Below, piece by piece: positions 11,962 through 23,032 of a stretch of DNA of 64,000 bases. The notes beneath the pieces are model-generated. The model saw only the letters and a program-made list of their open reading frames with translations. It did no database searches and had not been told where the DNA came from. The stretch covers positions 434,001 through 498,000 of the forward strand of contig JAJNNY010000022.1 of NCBI GenBank assembly GCA_022453515.1, in the 5' to 3' direction. Position 1 is the first letter of the stretch, and every line of letters starts with the position of its first letter. The translations under genes were made by a program, and so were the position numbers. The DNA is from Astrocystis sublimbata (taxonomy: Eukaryota > Ascomycota > Sordariomycetes > Xylariales > Xylariaceae).

Positions 11962-13788
11962 ATAACAATGAATAAAAAGAGAAGAGGAAGAGGAAGAGAA
12001 AAAGGCTATATGTCAAAACCTATCGACACTCAGCCTATCCCCGTCGCATGCCATCTCAACTCGCTTTAATCGCCTCATCTACCTAGGTACTCACTCACTC
12101 GCTCTACTTTACTCCAACTCCAACTCCAACTCCACTATATCACATTACATACAATTACTCAACCTACTCCTTCGATTTGGCTCGCACAGTTACATATTGC
12201 CATTATATATATATATACCCTCACTCATCATTGAATCATTTCCTGATCGATCGATCGATCGATTAACTCGCTCACCCGCCATCGCTTTGCTTATCTATGG
12301 GTAATTTGGGAGTTTTGGATGAATGGTTAACCTTGTCTCTATTGGTTTGGTTGGGTTCGAATTGGTTCGGAATGAAAACATACATACACACATAGAAACA
12401 TACCTACAACATACCTTGTTTAATCACTCAATAATCTCTTAGTTTGTTGCGGACGGGTATAAAAAGAAGGATAAAGCAGGAGTAGTAGAAGAAGAGAAGC
12501 AGGTTTGGGGGGAGGGCGAGAGAACAGATCCTACAGAAGCCACGAGAACACCAATCAATCCTTCGAAGCCGTGGTTTCTCGCCACCATCGTCATTAACAC
12601 CAACACCGGAAACCAACCATGCATGCATACATAGTCTTGGCAGTCTCGCCTCTCACGTCTCACTCCCCCCTCACCCTCACAAGGAGAGAGAGAAAGAGGA
12701 TCGAGCCACGCTTCCATCATCTATTTCACACCACCGGGAAACGGCACCGCTTCCTCCCAAACTTGATCGCAACCGCAATCGCGCGCCAGATATCACAAAC
12801 AAATAGACACTCACACATAATCACACTATACCCACCCCAAGGCAACGGGGCTGACCTCAACTCAGCTCACTTCAACTCCGGTACTCCAATTAAGTAGTCT
12901 ACGAATGGGATCGGGAGCGTTGAGTAATACAATACAATACAATCCAATCCAATCCATCCACCCGGGATCCGGGATTGCTTGATTGACTGGGTGTGGGAAA
13001 GGGGAGCATTATATCTTATCGGACAGAACGGAGCGGCGTTCAGGTTTCCCCCCCTTTAATGTGCGTGCACGCATCAAGCAAACAAACAAACAAGCATTCA
13101 TCGGGGCGATCAAGAGCACAGGCAACCTAGCAATATAGCATATCAAGCGCACTGATGACGAATGGGAAATGATAACCGTGAATACCTACTTCGTTGGGCA
13201 TGGGCGATTTTGCATTGATCGCCCAATTTATAGCTTCGCGAGGCTTCGCACAGTCGGGCGAGCAGCATGAGTACCATGGCAGAACCATATGTAGAGGGCC
13301 GTACAGAGGTAGACTAAACGATGTCAATCCAAGACGATCTCAATCATTTTGCACGACACACGCTTGACGTCAAGGGGCGAGAAAATCGAGCACAGTAAGT
13401 AGGCTGTAGTATATTGGCACTTGTAGTGTAGTGTAGTATTCCGAAAACGCCTAACCCCCCCGCACCTAACGATATGACGCTGTTCTGTGTGCCTAAACGC
13501 CGCCCAGTGTGTCCGTTGTAACCATAAAAGCAAGTATGTACAGCCAAGTAATTTCAGCAAGAAGGGAGGATATCCCCATCGTGTTCCAGCGATCGGTCCA
13601 TCAGGAAGGAAGCTCGAGAATGAGCCCGGTCGGTTCCAAGGATTCCAAGTCGTATACCCAAGGTAGCCGCCACTTTGGAAAGGTCTGTCAATGTTTCAGT
13701 CGACAAAGAACGAAGTCGAAAGGTACCATAATCCACATCGACCCATGCGCAGCAGTTCTGATCCTTTGTTGTGGAGAAAAGCGACCAG
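11962..13788. other. Intergenic, no gene seen
   Basis: Probable 3' UTR of the micropeptide gene, then DNA without supported frames. It contains CTCCAA repeats at about 12110-12135, a TATA run at 12208-12218, a GATC tetranucleotide run at about 12245-12263, and direct repeats of AATACAATAC / AATCCAATCC at 12925-12958. Confidence 0.5.
12245..12263. repeat. (GATC)n microsatellite
   Basis: Four to five uninterrupted GATC units in intergenic DNA. Confidence 0.85.
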
Positions 13789-14277
13789 TTATTTGCCATC
13801 CGAAGGTTGCCACGTGCGTGCACCCAAAGATTTGCTCACACCATAGCCCACGCCCACCGCAATGCCAATGACAAGGAGCACCGAGACGACCTGGATTATA
13901 ATGCGCGTCCGCTTGCTGAACCCGGCCATCAGTTGGCAAGATCGGTTTTTTCTTTTGGCGGCGAGGGCCTTTTCTCGCCAATGTGCCTGGGTGGGCCAGG
14001 GACTGCCGTCTGATCTCGAGTGATATCCGGGACCGCCGATAGAAGGCCGGAGGTGGTCTGAGGATCTCTCGTGTTTTAATCCTTCTATATCGGTCTCGAA
14101 ACCATTGCTGGTCCGTACAGAGTCTGGTGTCGTTGGCATCGAGAGTCCATGATCGTTGGAGGTCACATCCAAATGGCTTCCGTTGCCAGTGATGTTGCCG
14201 TGACTAGGGTTGACTTCTTTCGTAGAGACCGTCAGCTGGGAAAGCTTAGGCTCCCCGATGTCGATGGGAGAGACCAT
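13789..14277 (-). CDS. Small membrane protein with C-terminal anchor
   Basis: Single-exon frame of 162 residues reading on the minus strand, with the start in a very good context (CCACCATGG). The first 120 residues are polar, Ser/Thr/Pro/His/Gly-rich and probably disordered (MVSPIDIGEPKLSQLTV..., SMPTTPDSVRTSNGF...). They are followed by a basic patch (KALAAKRKNRS, FSKRTR) and one hydrophobic segment at about 126-147 (IIIQVVSVLLVIGIAVGVGYGV). A 15-residue tail follows (SKSLGARTWQPSDGK). The topology is that of a single-span protein with a long cytosolic N-terminus. There is no N-terminal signal peptide. I do not recognise the family. A GTGTGAGC near the end of the hydrophobic segment could act as a splice donor, so the true C-terminus may differ. 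Confidence 0.6.
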   Translation of the reverse strand: MVSPIDIGEPKLSQLTVSTKEVNPSHGNITGNGSHLDVTSNDHGLSMPTTPDSVRTSNGFETDIEGLKHERSSDHLRPSIGGPGYHSRSDGSPWPTQAHWREKALAAKRKNRSCQLMAGFSKRTRIIIQVVSVLLVIGIAVGVGYGVSKSLGARTWQPSDGK

Positions 14278-17200
14278 GGTGGAATATTGAAATACGGCCG
14301 TTCAAAGTTGAAAGATTCGTCAAAGACGAGAGGTAGGCCGTTGTTGACCAAGAAGATAGTGAGCAAGGTGTGAGAGATATGCAAGCCGCAAGTTGCTATG
14401 GTTCCAAGCTAGGCGGGGCAGGAATCGTTTCAAGTCGAGGGGTCCGAATCGAGAAACAGGCCAAGAAGCGAAGTCTGCAGACCCAGGGCATCAGTTTAGA
14501 AACTACTACGTATAAAGTGTCGAGGGATGGGCCAAAAAGTCAGGCCGGGCAAGTTGCGCAGTGCAAAGTGACGAGGGATATACCCAAGAGAAGGAGAGGA
14601 GCTCACTCACCAGTGAAACGGGGAGTCCAAAAATATCCAAGTGGCTCCTTGTGAAGGTGATTGTTGAGCTTGGGAAGCTAGGTAGGAGGACAAGGAGGCA
14701 GGTACAATCCCACTGTCCTCGAGGGCTCGAATGTCTTTCTTGGGTTTCTTGGGCGTGGTAACAGCGGTCTTTCTTCGATAACGCTCCCGAAAGCACGGGC
14801 GGTCAGGTATACGACAGGGATGGATGAATCGTAGTAACAGTACTGCCACAATCTTGAGGTCAGGTACGACGAGTACGCTGGGTGGCTGGTATTTCTGATG
14901 GTCCGTTTTAAGCTATTGTCGGGTGTGAATTAGCCGGCGGGTGCGTTGATGGGAGAAGAAGAGGGATGGGGGCAGAGCATGACGGTATTGAGACACAATC
15001 TAGATATAGGCAGGTGCTTGCATAATGCCTTGAACTCAAAATCGAGGACAGCCGGGAAGGGAAAGCTAAACTCACGCACCCACGCGACGCACGGTTTCCG
15101 TGGACCCCTTCAACCTTCAACCTCCAAGGTTCTGATGTCGACGAGGACCTGTGGACTTGCGGACAGGGAATGCGATTACGACCAGATGCTCCGGATACGC
15201 TCGAGGTCACCACACAGTCGACAGGCCATCCATCGTTCGCGAGTCACCAGGAGGTATTAAAGGGAAGAGGGAGGAGGCGAGCAGCTGGTTCCAGAGCCTG
15301 TCCCAATCATGTCGTCCCTCTTTCACATGAGCCAAGAAAGCAGAAACGGGAAGATGCAGTCGCCAAGATTCAGGTCTGTGCTGGTCTAGCCAGGGAGACC
15401 TCCGCCAGCAGCACCCCAGTGCAGAGCAGGTAGACCCTAGCCGGGCTTAGCGCCCTCCTAGATCTGGAATTACAGCAGTCGAGAGCAGTCAATATCCAGA
15501 ATACCACGCTAAGAGCCCTAGCTCAGAGCACTATTTAGCTTCCCCGAACGAGCTAGATTGCTAGCCAACCAGGAGCCCGAGCCCCGGTGGGGCTCAACCA
15601 GAACAGGCAACCGTAAGGTTGGTTTGCCCCTTGGCGAACCCCTTACTGGAGAAGGCAGTGCCTGCCGCAATTAAAGTACGAGTACGCGTGGTGAGAGCGC
15701 AGATAATAATCATCAATGGACCTCACCTTACGCCATCCAGTGACGCGCCCATGACCTGCATCTCCTGCATCTCCTGCATCTCCTGCTGCATTGTCTCACA
15801 TATATGAAAGCTTGAGGTCCTCTCGCCCTTCCAATTCCAACCCTTCTCGTGTCCAAAATGCTTATTGCGTTCAAGCTTCATTTCTCTTTCCACGAGTCCA
15901 AATCAATTACGAGTACGCTCGCTAGCTCGAACGTTACCAGGTACGTAATAGGCAGGGTACAGCGCTATACCGATATCCAAGCGCAAGAACTGCCCACTGC
16001 TCCCGAGTCTATCGGCTCAAGATCATACTAGCGGGGAGCATCTACTCGTAACCATGCCCAGGTACTCTTTGCGAATACGTGATAACACCTCCCATCCATA
16101 TATTAAGGTTGGAATCGAAGCTAAATCTTCTCATCCTGCCGTGATCATGTGTTTCGTTCATTTGTACGCAATCAGGAAGTGCATTAGTCCTGGCATGGAC
16201 AGATCAGTGCATGCAGTCTACTACCTACTCCCGTCGTTTGCGGTGCAGCTGTGTACACTATCGTCAATTGGAAAGGAGGACCAAGCTCACGCCAGCTCTG
16301 TCCGACTAAACCATGGCGTCCACTAGGTACGTACGTTTGCATCTTAGCAGAAGGTTACCTAGCTACCTACCTTGTACTGTATACTGACTTATCAAGTACG
16401 GGCATTCGTATGCTTCTATCCATGATGTCTTGTCTTTTTTCTCTAGGTAGTTGGTAAATACTAACTCAAGTGGATCGAGGAACGCATATCGCAATGAGTA
16501 CTAAGCTTTGGCGTTCATGGCCAGGCATAGCCCTGCTCTTGGAACTTGGCCACCAAGCGCAGTACTTATCATGAAATCCATGCTTTAATCGCCAATCTCT
16601 AGCCTCGCGAGCTACTGATTGAGCTAATCTACACCCGTGCCAAATAGAGCACGGTCAACACGAAAACCCACGGGGTACCGAGATGAACTTGGGGCGATAT
16701 CGACGCTCGGGCGATCGCGACCGAGTGCAATTTGTGATTGATGATTTTGCAGTCATAACAAGATGAATGCACTGACTGCCAAAACATATCCAGCAATTCC
16801 AACCACAATGATGTGATCTCTCCATACACGTGTACCGTACTCACATGTGTGACCTGCAGTCGCAACGCTCATTGGCTGAGCTGGAGTAAAGGATCAAGTG
16901 CGAGCCATCTCATCAATTGGCTGTGTGTTCTCTATCGTGTTTCTTTCTTCTGAGACCCGCATACCTGTAGCGTTGTGCGCCCCAACCGGGGCAGCCTGAG
17001 TCTGGCCCAGTGACTCCATCATGATAGGTATGCAAGGAGAGAGACATCATGGATATCGTCAATCGCCTTTCATTCACTCGAAACAAACCTGCATCAATTC
17101 GCGCATTGATGTGCTATGCTTTCCAGTCTAGCAGCGAATCGACTGCTATTCAACTTAAAAGCAATCAATAATTATTGCAATGTCCACACGAATCCTTATG

Positions 17201-18013
17201 AGCAAGATAGACGTCGTTGTTACTCTGTTCAACATGATTCCGCTTTCACATTAGGTACGGTTCGAAATTATCTTGTTAATGGTGCCACATGTGGTACGCA
17301 CCAGGCATCCCAGATACACAGGCACAGGCACAGGCACTGCGGAATGTCACATATTGTCTCGTAGATCATTGTCTCTCTCGCTAGCATATATCCAAATGCC
17401 TATTGCGCCTCCTAGTCAACCGACTGCAAAAGGCCGAGTGTTGTGCTGGTCTGCAGTGCTTGTCCTTGGGTCAATCATGTCACCATCCGCAGACTTATCA
17501 ATCAGCGAGTATAGACAACTTACTGTTACTCTACGACATATTCGGCGGTATTCGAGTGTAACACATTCGCAAATTGGTCCGATAGAGAACATACATGTGT
17601 ACAACGGTCATCCGAGAGATGATGATTTGCTTCAGTTGAATGAAGAAGGGCGATTGCCCTGCGTGCCATTCCGCGCTGCTCCAAGAGGCAAGCCGTTAGG
17701 TAGGAAGCTAGGAAGAGGGCAGGTACATGGTCTGTCCGGCAAAAATGCCGCGAATGCCACTTCCAGGTAAAACTCGAGGTTTAGAGGAAGGCACATACTG
17801 GAGAGGGCAGCATCTTCAAAGCTGGCAAGTGCGGACTGGGTCGAGGCCAACACTCATCTGCCATTGTCTCAAACCTGAGCTCGCGCCTGTCACACTCACC
17901 CGCCCTCTCACTTGTCCTCTTGCCCGATCTCAGTCTTGTACGGCCCTTACATATTGGAAAGACCAGCACATCCGCTCTTCTCTCCCCATCCGACTACTAC
18001 CGGATCAGTCACC
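14278..18013. other. Intergenic, no gene seen
   Basis: A 3.7-kb stretch with no supported coding region. It has a repeated CTCCTGCATCT unit (three copies) at about 15757-15783, a hairpin-like AACCGTAAGGTT at 15609-15620, and scattered TAGGTA/TACCTA motifs (for example 16324-16375). The final few hundred bases hold the promoter and leader of the secreted protein gene at 18014. Confidence 0.45.
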
Positions 18014-18555
18014 ATGCGATTCGTCACCCTTTTCTTTGGGGCGGAAGTCGCCAAGATCGCAGTGTGTGCCGCCGCAATAATTCCTGGGAACTCACCCCTC
18101 CTCTCCCGTGATGTCATCACGGATACCACTGCAGGACTACCTCACGATCTCGCCAAGCGAGATGCCTACACCTGCTATGGCGTACGCACCATGCCCATCT
18201 CATTTTCATTTACAATACAGTGTAACTAACAGGACCACAGGGCAACGCAAACGTGACCGACTGTGAGGGCGCACTTGAGCAGCTTCAGGCGTATGAAGAC
18301 CAGACTTTCCAAGTCTATTCGGGCGTCTGTCTGAACTGGTCCAAGGACACTTGTAACGTGCGATTCTGCGCCCAGCCATACGTTGCAAGAACTGTCAACC
18401 GCACGGCCTCGTGGATCTACAACTGGGCGAGCAATAGTCTCATGGAGTGTGTTCGTGGGGGGCAGTATTCGCTCATGGGCGACTCGACTAATCTCAATGG
18501 CAATGGCGGCACGTATCGCTTGCATCTTGAACATGCACGACCCAAACGTGGTTGA
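18014..18555 (+). CDS. Small secreted six-cysteine protein, copy 1
   Basis: Two exons, 18014-18181 and 18241-18555, sum to 483 nt (160 residues) in frame. The 59-nt intron has a CTAAC branch point and CACAG acceptor. An N-terminal hydrophobic stretch (FVTLFFG...IAVCAAAII) reads as a signal peptide. A propeptide ends in LAKR, a Kex2-type dibasic site, directly before DAYTCYG, so the mature protein should start there. Mature cysteines follow the order C, DC, C-x7-C-x4-C (CLNWSKDTCNVRFC), EC, with NVT, NWS and NRT glycosylation sequons. The end is Gly/Asn-rich (GGQYSLMGDSTNLNGNGG). The layout recalls secreted effector-like proteins such as Hce2-type domains, but I cannot assign a known family. 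The gene at 19662 shares the cysteine framework and intron position, so the two look like tandem paralogues. Start at the ACCATGC just before the signal peptide. Confidence 0.75.
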
Positions 18556-19661
18556 AGTTTCTGTCTGCGGTCGGTGTAGTGGCATGGCGAGAGGATACCG
18601 AACACAATGGCAAGCTTCTGGGTCGTGTCTACCTACCAGACGACCAGAACTTTGGGGTCTATGGAAGCCAGCAAGAGTTCATCAATGACTGTGAAGTTGC
18701 TTTAACATACTCATACCCATACTACCTAGGTAGTTACGAAGTAATTGATGATCCTTTATTTGAGACCAAGACGAAGGAACTTATATACTTGAATGCTCAA
18801 TTGAGTAATTATTCCCACCTGCCATGTAAATGACACCCACAACAAGATCCAAACCACAGACTTCGACCACTTATTCCCAAGGCCACATACTAAGATGTCT
18901 GTAATAGTTCAGCGCCGCGATCTACAACCCATCCCCTGACTCCGCAGTGGCGTGGAGAGTTGAGCTTCCGCAAATTGGACGTAAGAGGTAGGAAAGTGTG
19001 CCCGTAGATATTAATTGCCCCGGTACAACAGCAAACACCAAGTCCAGTATTAAAAGCAGGCGGCATGGGTGGTACCAATGGACGAGTGGTAGGTATACCT
19101 GAAGTACCTACCTCAGCTTGAGGTCCGGGTTTGCCTGCAATAGGTACATATACCTAATGTTGTGCCGCCACTGTTTGCTTCGGAGTGGGCATCACGAGTG
19201 CAAGATGCATACATGTGTGTACTTGAGGCAGCTGCCATTGCCACCAGCTTGAGTTAGGTAGGTACCTGAGTATCCTATGTACACGAGGAAGGTGTGCAAC
19301 CAGAGAGAATGTTCCCAAGGTCCTTCCTGCCCGGCCTGAACAACGCCCATCCCATCCCGACAGCGCGGCCCTCCGCACAGCAAACCCAGCCTCGAGTCTC
19401 TCAAACTTCTACCCACCCACTAAGGAACAGCCCCGAGAACAACCATCATCTCGGATTTCGTCAGCGTGCAACTCAGTCACGCCAGTGCAACATCTCCTCT
19501 CCTCCGTCACACCTTGGTACCCTCTCGAAATCTCGCAATTTCCCCTCATTTCGCCTACCTGCGTACAGTAACCACCCAAGCTCTCGAACCTGCATTCGGC
19601 ACCTCTTTCAGCGACGCAGCACCTTCAAACTCAAACTGACCTCGCCTCTAAGGAGATCGCA
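18556..19661. other. Intergenic between the two secreted-protein genes
   Basis: The stretch 18556-18835 stays open in the frame starting TTG AAG TTT, with protein-like composition but no ATG and no match I recognise; see findings. The rest has TAGGTA tracts (18725-18735, 19090-19110, 19255-19266). From about 19370 to 19660 it is C/T- and C/A-rich, which looks like promoter and leader of the second copy. Confidence 0.45.
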
Positions 19662-20358
19662 ATGCATATCAAGGTTCTAGGAGTCATCGCTGTCAACCTC
19701 GCCTGCCTCCCTGGCGTGGCATTGGCTGGCAGCGACGAGGTTACCATCAAGAATATGGACCTGACTGTTCACCAACATCATGGCCTCCTCCACTCACACG
19801 CAGGGCTATTCAAGCATGAAGCCCACCTCCAGGAGAGAAAGCTCGCCCAGGCTCCCAACGGTCCCACCTACCGCTGCCATGACCCTCACCCCGAACTATT
19901 CGTAAGTGAGCCTCTACGAAGACCACTGCCCGTTACTCGAACCATCATTCCCAACACCTGAATGATGTCTCATGCCACGCAATGTCATTCAAATATGGAA
20001 AGAAACTCTCTCTCTACCGTGCCTAGATACACCGCACGTCATGCATGCTCTTGACTAACAAGCCTACCTCTGTTTCTAGGGCCCAGCACCCCCAGTCGAG
20101 GACTGCCAGGGTGTGATTAAGCAATTTGCCGAGCTCCCGACCATCATCGACGTCAAGCTCGTCGAAGGCTGCTCCCAGATCATCTCAGGGAACTGCACCG
20201 GCCTAGTGTGTCCACAACGTCTGGGCGAGAGCACCGTCTCCGGAACAGTTGCAGCCCGATTCATGAAGTCGCCCCTGCTTGACGAGTGCATTGCCAAAGG
20301 TTCGCGAGGCTGGTGGATTGACGGGCAGGGCTTGGGTATCGGCGTATACCTTACTTAG
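19662..20358 (+). CDS. Small secreted six-cysteine protein, copy 2
   Basis: Two exons, 19662-19901 and 20080-20358, sum to 519 nt (172 residues) in frame; the intron is 178 nt with a GACTAAC branch point. A clear signal peptide (MHIKVLGVIAVNLACLPGVALA) is followed by a His-rich pro-region (VHQHHGLLHSHAGLFKHEAH) and a possible processing site near QERK. Mature cysteines read C (YRCHDP), DC, C-x7-C-x4-C (CSQIISGNCTGLVC), EC, the same spacing as copy 1. A Gly-rich end follows (GSRGWWIDGQGLGIG). The intron lies in phase 0 between the first and second mature cysteine and is followed by a GGC codon, exactly as in copy 1. Sequence outside the cysteines and the DC(E/Q)G motif is diverged, so the duplication is old or fast-evolving. 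Extracellular role unknown. Confidence 0.75.
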
Positions 20359-21642
20359 CACATCATTCCAGTGTAATTGTGTAGTACGGACAATGTGTTG
20401 TAGCATGTGATTGAGGGAAAAGAGAATTTCAAACTGATGCACCCCCTAGGTTGCGAACGATGTTGCAATAATGCGTTTCATTTTTGGTGTGTTTACGGAT
20501 GGGATATGCGACGAAACTCGATGAGTTAGACGAGATCTGCACTGGGAAATGGAACATGGAAAATAACAATTGCAAAGGGCTTGCCCTGCCACGTCTCGAT
20601 AGTACAGACACTAGATTCTCAATTACGATGGTTTCTACGATTTCTGGGGTGCGACGAAGACGAGTGCTGGAATGTCCATACATCCCCAAGTCTGAAGAAA
20701 TAGTCCAAGCTCCATGATACTGTTCTAGGTGTTGTGATTTAATACCAACAACCTTATGGAGTCAATTGTCTGCACTGGAGACGCCAAAGTCTGGAAAAGC
20801 TGCCACACGGCCTCACTGATCTTCCACCTTGTAGCCCCCGAGAAGGTTCCCATGACATTGGAGTTGCGACACCACAGCTTACACTCGTGTAACGCAATTA
20901 AGTGCTGAAAGGTTTGACAGGTAGAACGAGGAGGCGTATGTCATCGGCAAAACTTTGAGTGGATCATTATAATCACTCTCTGATACCGAGGGAGTAAGTA
21001 AACGTGAGAGAATGATTATCTGGGTTTCAGTTTGTGCAGTGGTCATTGCTCTCCCATTCACGAATCGATGTAACAATAACCGTATAAGTGCACACCTGCC
21101 TCTAATAATTAGAAGTTCGAATCTTAAGCCTATTTACTGTTGATGTTTGAGTTTGACACGGTCCACGTGCTGTGTTAAAGATCTACTATAAAAGAGACCT
21201 GAGATGATACAATATCCTGTGTCATAATCTTTTGACTACGAATAGTATCACTACGATGACCCTCGAGTAATACAATCTCACTGCTTTCGAAACACTTGAT
21301 ATTTTCTGACCTAAGTCTCTCGTATGACTATGAGTGAAACTAGCCCTTCTCACTTCTTTCCAACATATTGACATTGACAAAAAAAGCACGGCCATTCCGA
21401 TGAACGACTACCATTCTACAACAACAACAAGCGTACATATCTGAAATACCAGAGATAAGGTCGTACCCGAACTCTTATCAAGCCGTGACGTGACCCCTCT
21501 TCGCCCAAGCACAGCTGAACCATACCTCCTTATCCCTGTCCGGCCTGGGCTCAGACTTTATGCCTGCATTAGCTACCCGGGCGTATCTGGTTCATATAAT
21601 AGACTAGCTGTAGGGCTCCTAAGAACCAATTCCAAAGGCCGT
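20359..21642. other. Intergenic, A/T-leaning, gene-poor
   Basis: No supported gene. The base composition is visibly richer in A/T than the genes on either side. A degenerate tRNA-promoter-like pair (an A-box-like GTGCAGTGG near 21035 and AGTTCGAATCT near 21114) is present but has no convincing stem pairing. Confidence 0.45.
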
Positions 21643-21748
21643 GCTGGCGTGGTCTAGCGGTATAGTATACTTATCTAGCGAAAAGCATCATTATCTATAG
21701 CGCTGGGCGCGGGGGTTCGATTCCCTTGATGGCCAAATTCTCTTTTTT
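21637..21748 (+). tRNA. tRNA-like Pol III element 1, isotype unassigned
   Basis: Contains an A box TGGTCTAGCGG (21650-21660), a perfect B box GGTTCGATTCC (21714-21724) and a T6 terminator at 21743-21748, 19 nt after the B box. The T arm is a 5-bp G-rich helix (two G-U pairs) around loop TTCGATT. The D-loop region resembles tRNA-Pro (GGTCTAGCGGTAT). The acceptor stem is imperfect: GCTGGCG against TGATGGC pairs at six of seven positions, three of them wobble, and only with a one-base shift. The central region (21672-21706) is longer than a normal anticodon arm and could hold an intron. No anticodon can be called. Either an intron-containing tRNA, a decayed tRNA or a tRNA-derived element. Confidence 0.45.
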
Positions 21749-22200
21749 GTTTTGGTTGGATGTTTTACTATGATGGTATAACGATCCCCTTATACTTGGG
21801 ACATCTCGTCATTTCCTATTGCTTGCAGAAGTTCTTCGAGGATGTGTGGTTCTTAACCACATGCTTGCTCGACCTCGCGCAGCGGTCGGTCCATCTTATT
21901 TACTTACTGCTACCTCGCGAAGTCTGCTCCATTGTTGATAATTGCCAAGCTAGTTGCAATGGAAGCTGAATGCCTCTTCTTCCTTCTATTATATTCATAG
22001 ACGGACAGCCTTAGCTCTATTTCTAGTTCATAAGATCAATTCTAGAAGGGTGCGTATGTTCCCCTTTCTATTATAGGGACCGAACGAAAGCGCGCTTAGT
22101 TTCCACGGTGGTCGCTCAATCACGCAGCACACTTAAATTCCTACCGTCTACCATGATCAGGAGCACGCAATATATAAAGCCAAACAGCTATAGGATCCAT

Positions 22201-22389
22201 TAGCCGAGTTGGCATGATGGCCTGGCGGTTCGAGCTTATCCTGCAAAAACCATGCAGTGTCAGAGCTTCCAGTGCTATCAGCGTTGGTTTGACTCCCACT
22301 ACCCACGCAGGTATGTCCGAGTCAGTAAAACCGTAACAGGTACTGGGGGTTCGATTCCCTCGTCGGCTATTATTGTCTGGATTTGTTTT
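22201..22389 (+). tRNA. tRNA-like Pol III element 2 with long internal insertion
   Basis: Ends pair precisely: TAGCCGA (22201-22207) with TCGGCTA (22363-22369). The T arm (22345-22361) has a 5-bp helix around TTCGATT, with B box GGTTCGATTCC at 22348-22358. An A-box-like TGGCATGATGG is at 22210-22220, and a T4 tract follows at 22386-22389. A 5-bp stem CTGCA/TGCAG with a 7-nt loop AAAACCA at 22241-22257 looks like an anticodon arm but lacks U at position 33. About 87 nt separate it from the T arm, far more than a variable arm. It shares GGGGGTTCGATTCCCT with element 1. It is unlikely to be a standard tRNA; a tRNA-derived transcript is more plausible. Confidence 0.4.
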
Positions 22390-23032
22390 CTATTTGATTT
22401 TCCTTTGCTTTATATATATGATCCTATCCTACGAGGTCTTTATTATGGGGTATATAGTGTTTGTGTTATTTAGTATGTATACGGTGCATGCCCACCTATC
22501 ATCTTTTGTAACAAGTCAATGAACACGTGCAGATTCTTTAGAAGGGTTTACTTACTTACTTGAGCAGCGTATCCGAACTGCCATGGCTTTATGACCTGCG
22601 TAAGGTGTAAGTTGTCCATACTAGTCCACACCTCGTAAGCAAGTTCACCCTAGCTTACATAATCAATCCATGGCCTCCCCAAGAGTTGCTCGCGTGGCTA
22701 GGGCCGGCTCAAAGCGGCATGGTTCGGGCGACCTCGCACTTTGAACCCCATCACGATGCAGGGGGGCAGGTTTTGGTGGGATGACCGCATAGCACTATCT
22801 TCTACAAACATTCCTGGGAGCCATTGGCGCCATCTTACCGCTACGCCATAAGGATGTGAGCACCCAATGGTACCTACAAGGTCTGTTTTCCGGTCGTAGG
22901 CCCAGAACATCGAATTGATTAATTATTCAAAGCTTTCCGAACCAAGCCGCCATGCTCGTCTCGCGACCGTCTCATCTATCATCACACCATCGACCGCCAT
23001 CACCGTAGCATTCCTTACGAAAATACCTATCT
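22390..23032. other. Intergenic; promoter region of the GGQ-protein gene
   Basis: No gene seen. The first part is A/T-rich. The minus strand has an isolated A-box-like TGGCGTAGCGG (22839-22849) without a matching B box. The last 130 bases are a pyrimidine-rich leader. Confidence 0.45.

Noticed and set aside
21025..21130. Possible tRNA with AGTTCGAATCT as mutated B box
   Set aside because: A box has a mismatch, T stem pairs at only three positions and no acceptor stem forms; kept only as a hint of decayed tRNA-like DNA.
22736..22862. Third tRNA-like element on the minus strand (A box TGGCGTAGCGG)
   Set aside because: The downstream B box (GGTTCAAAGTG) fails at the last two positions, the ends do not pair, and there is no T-tract terminator.
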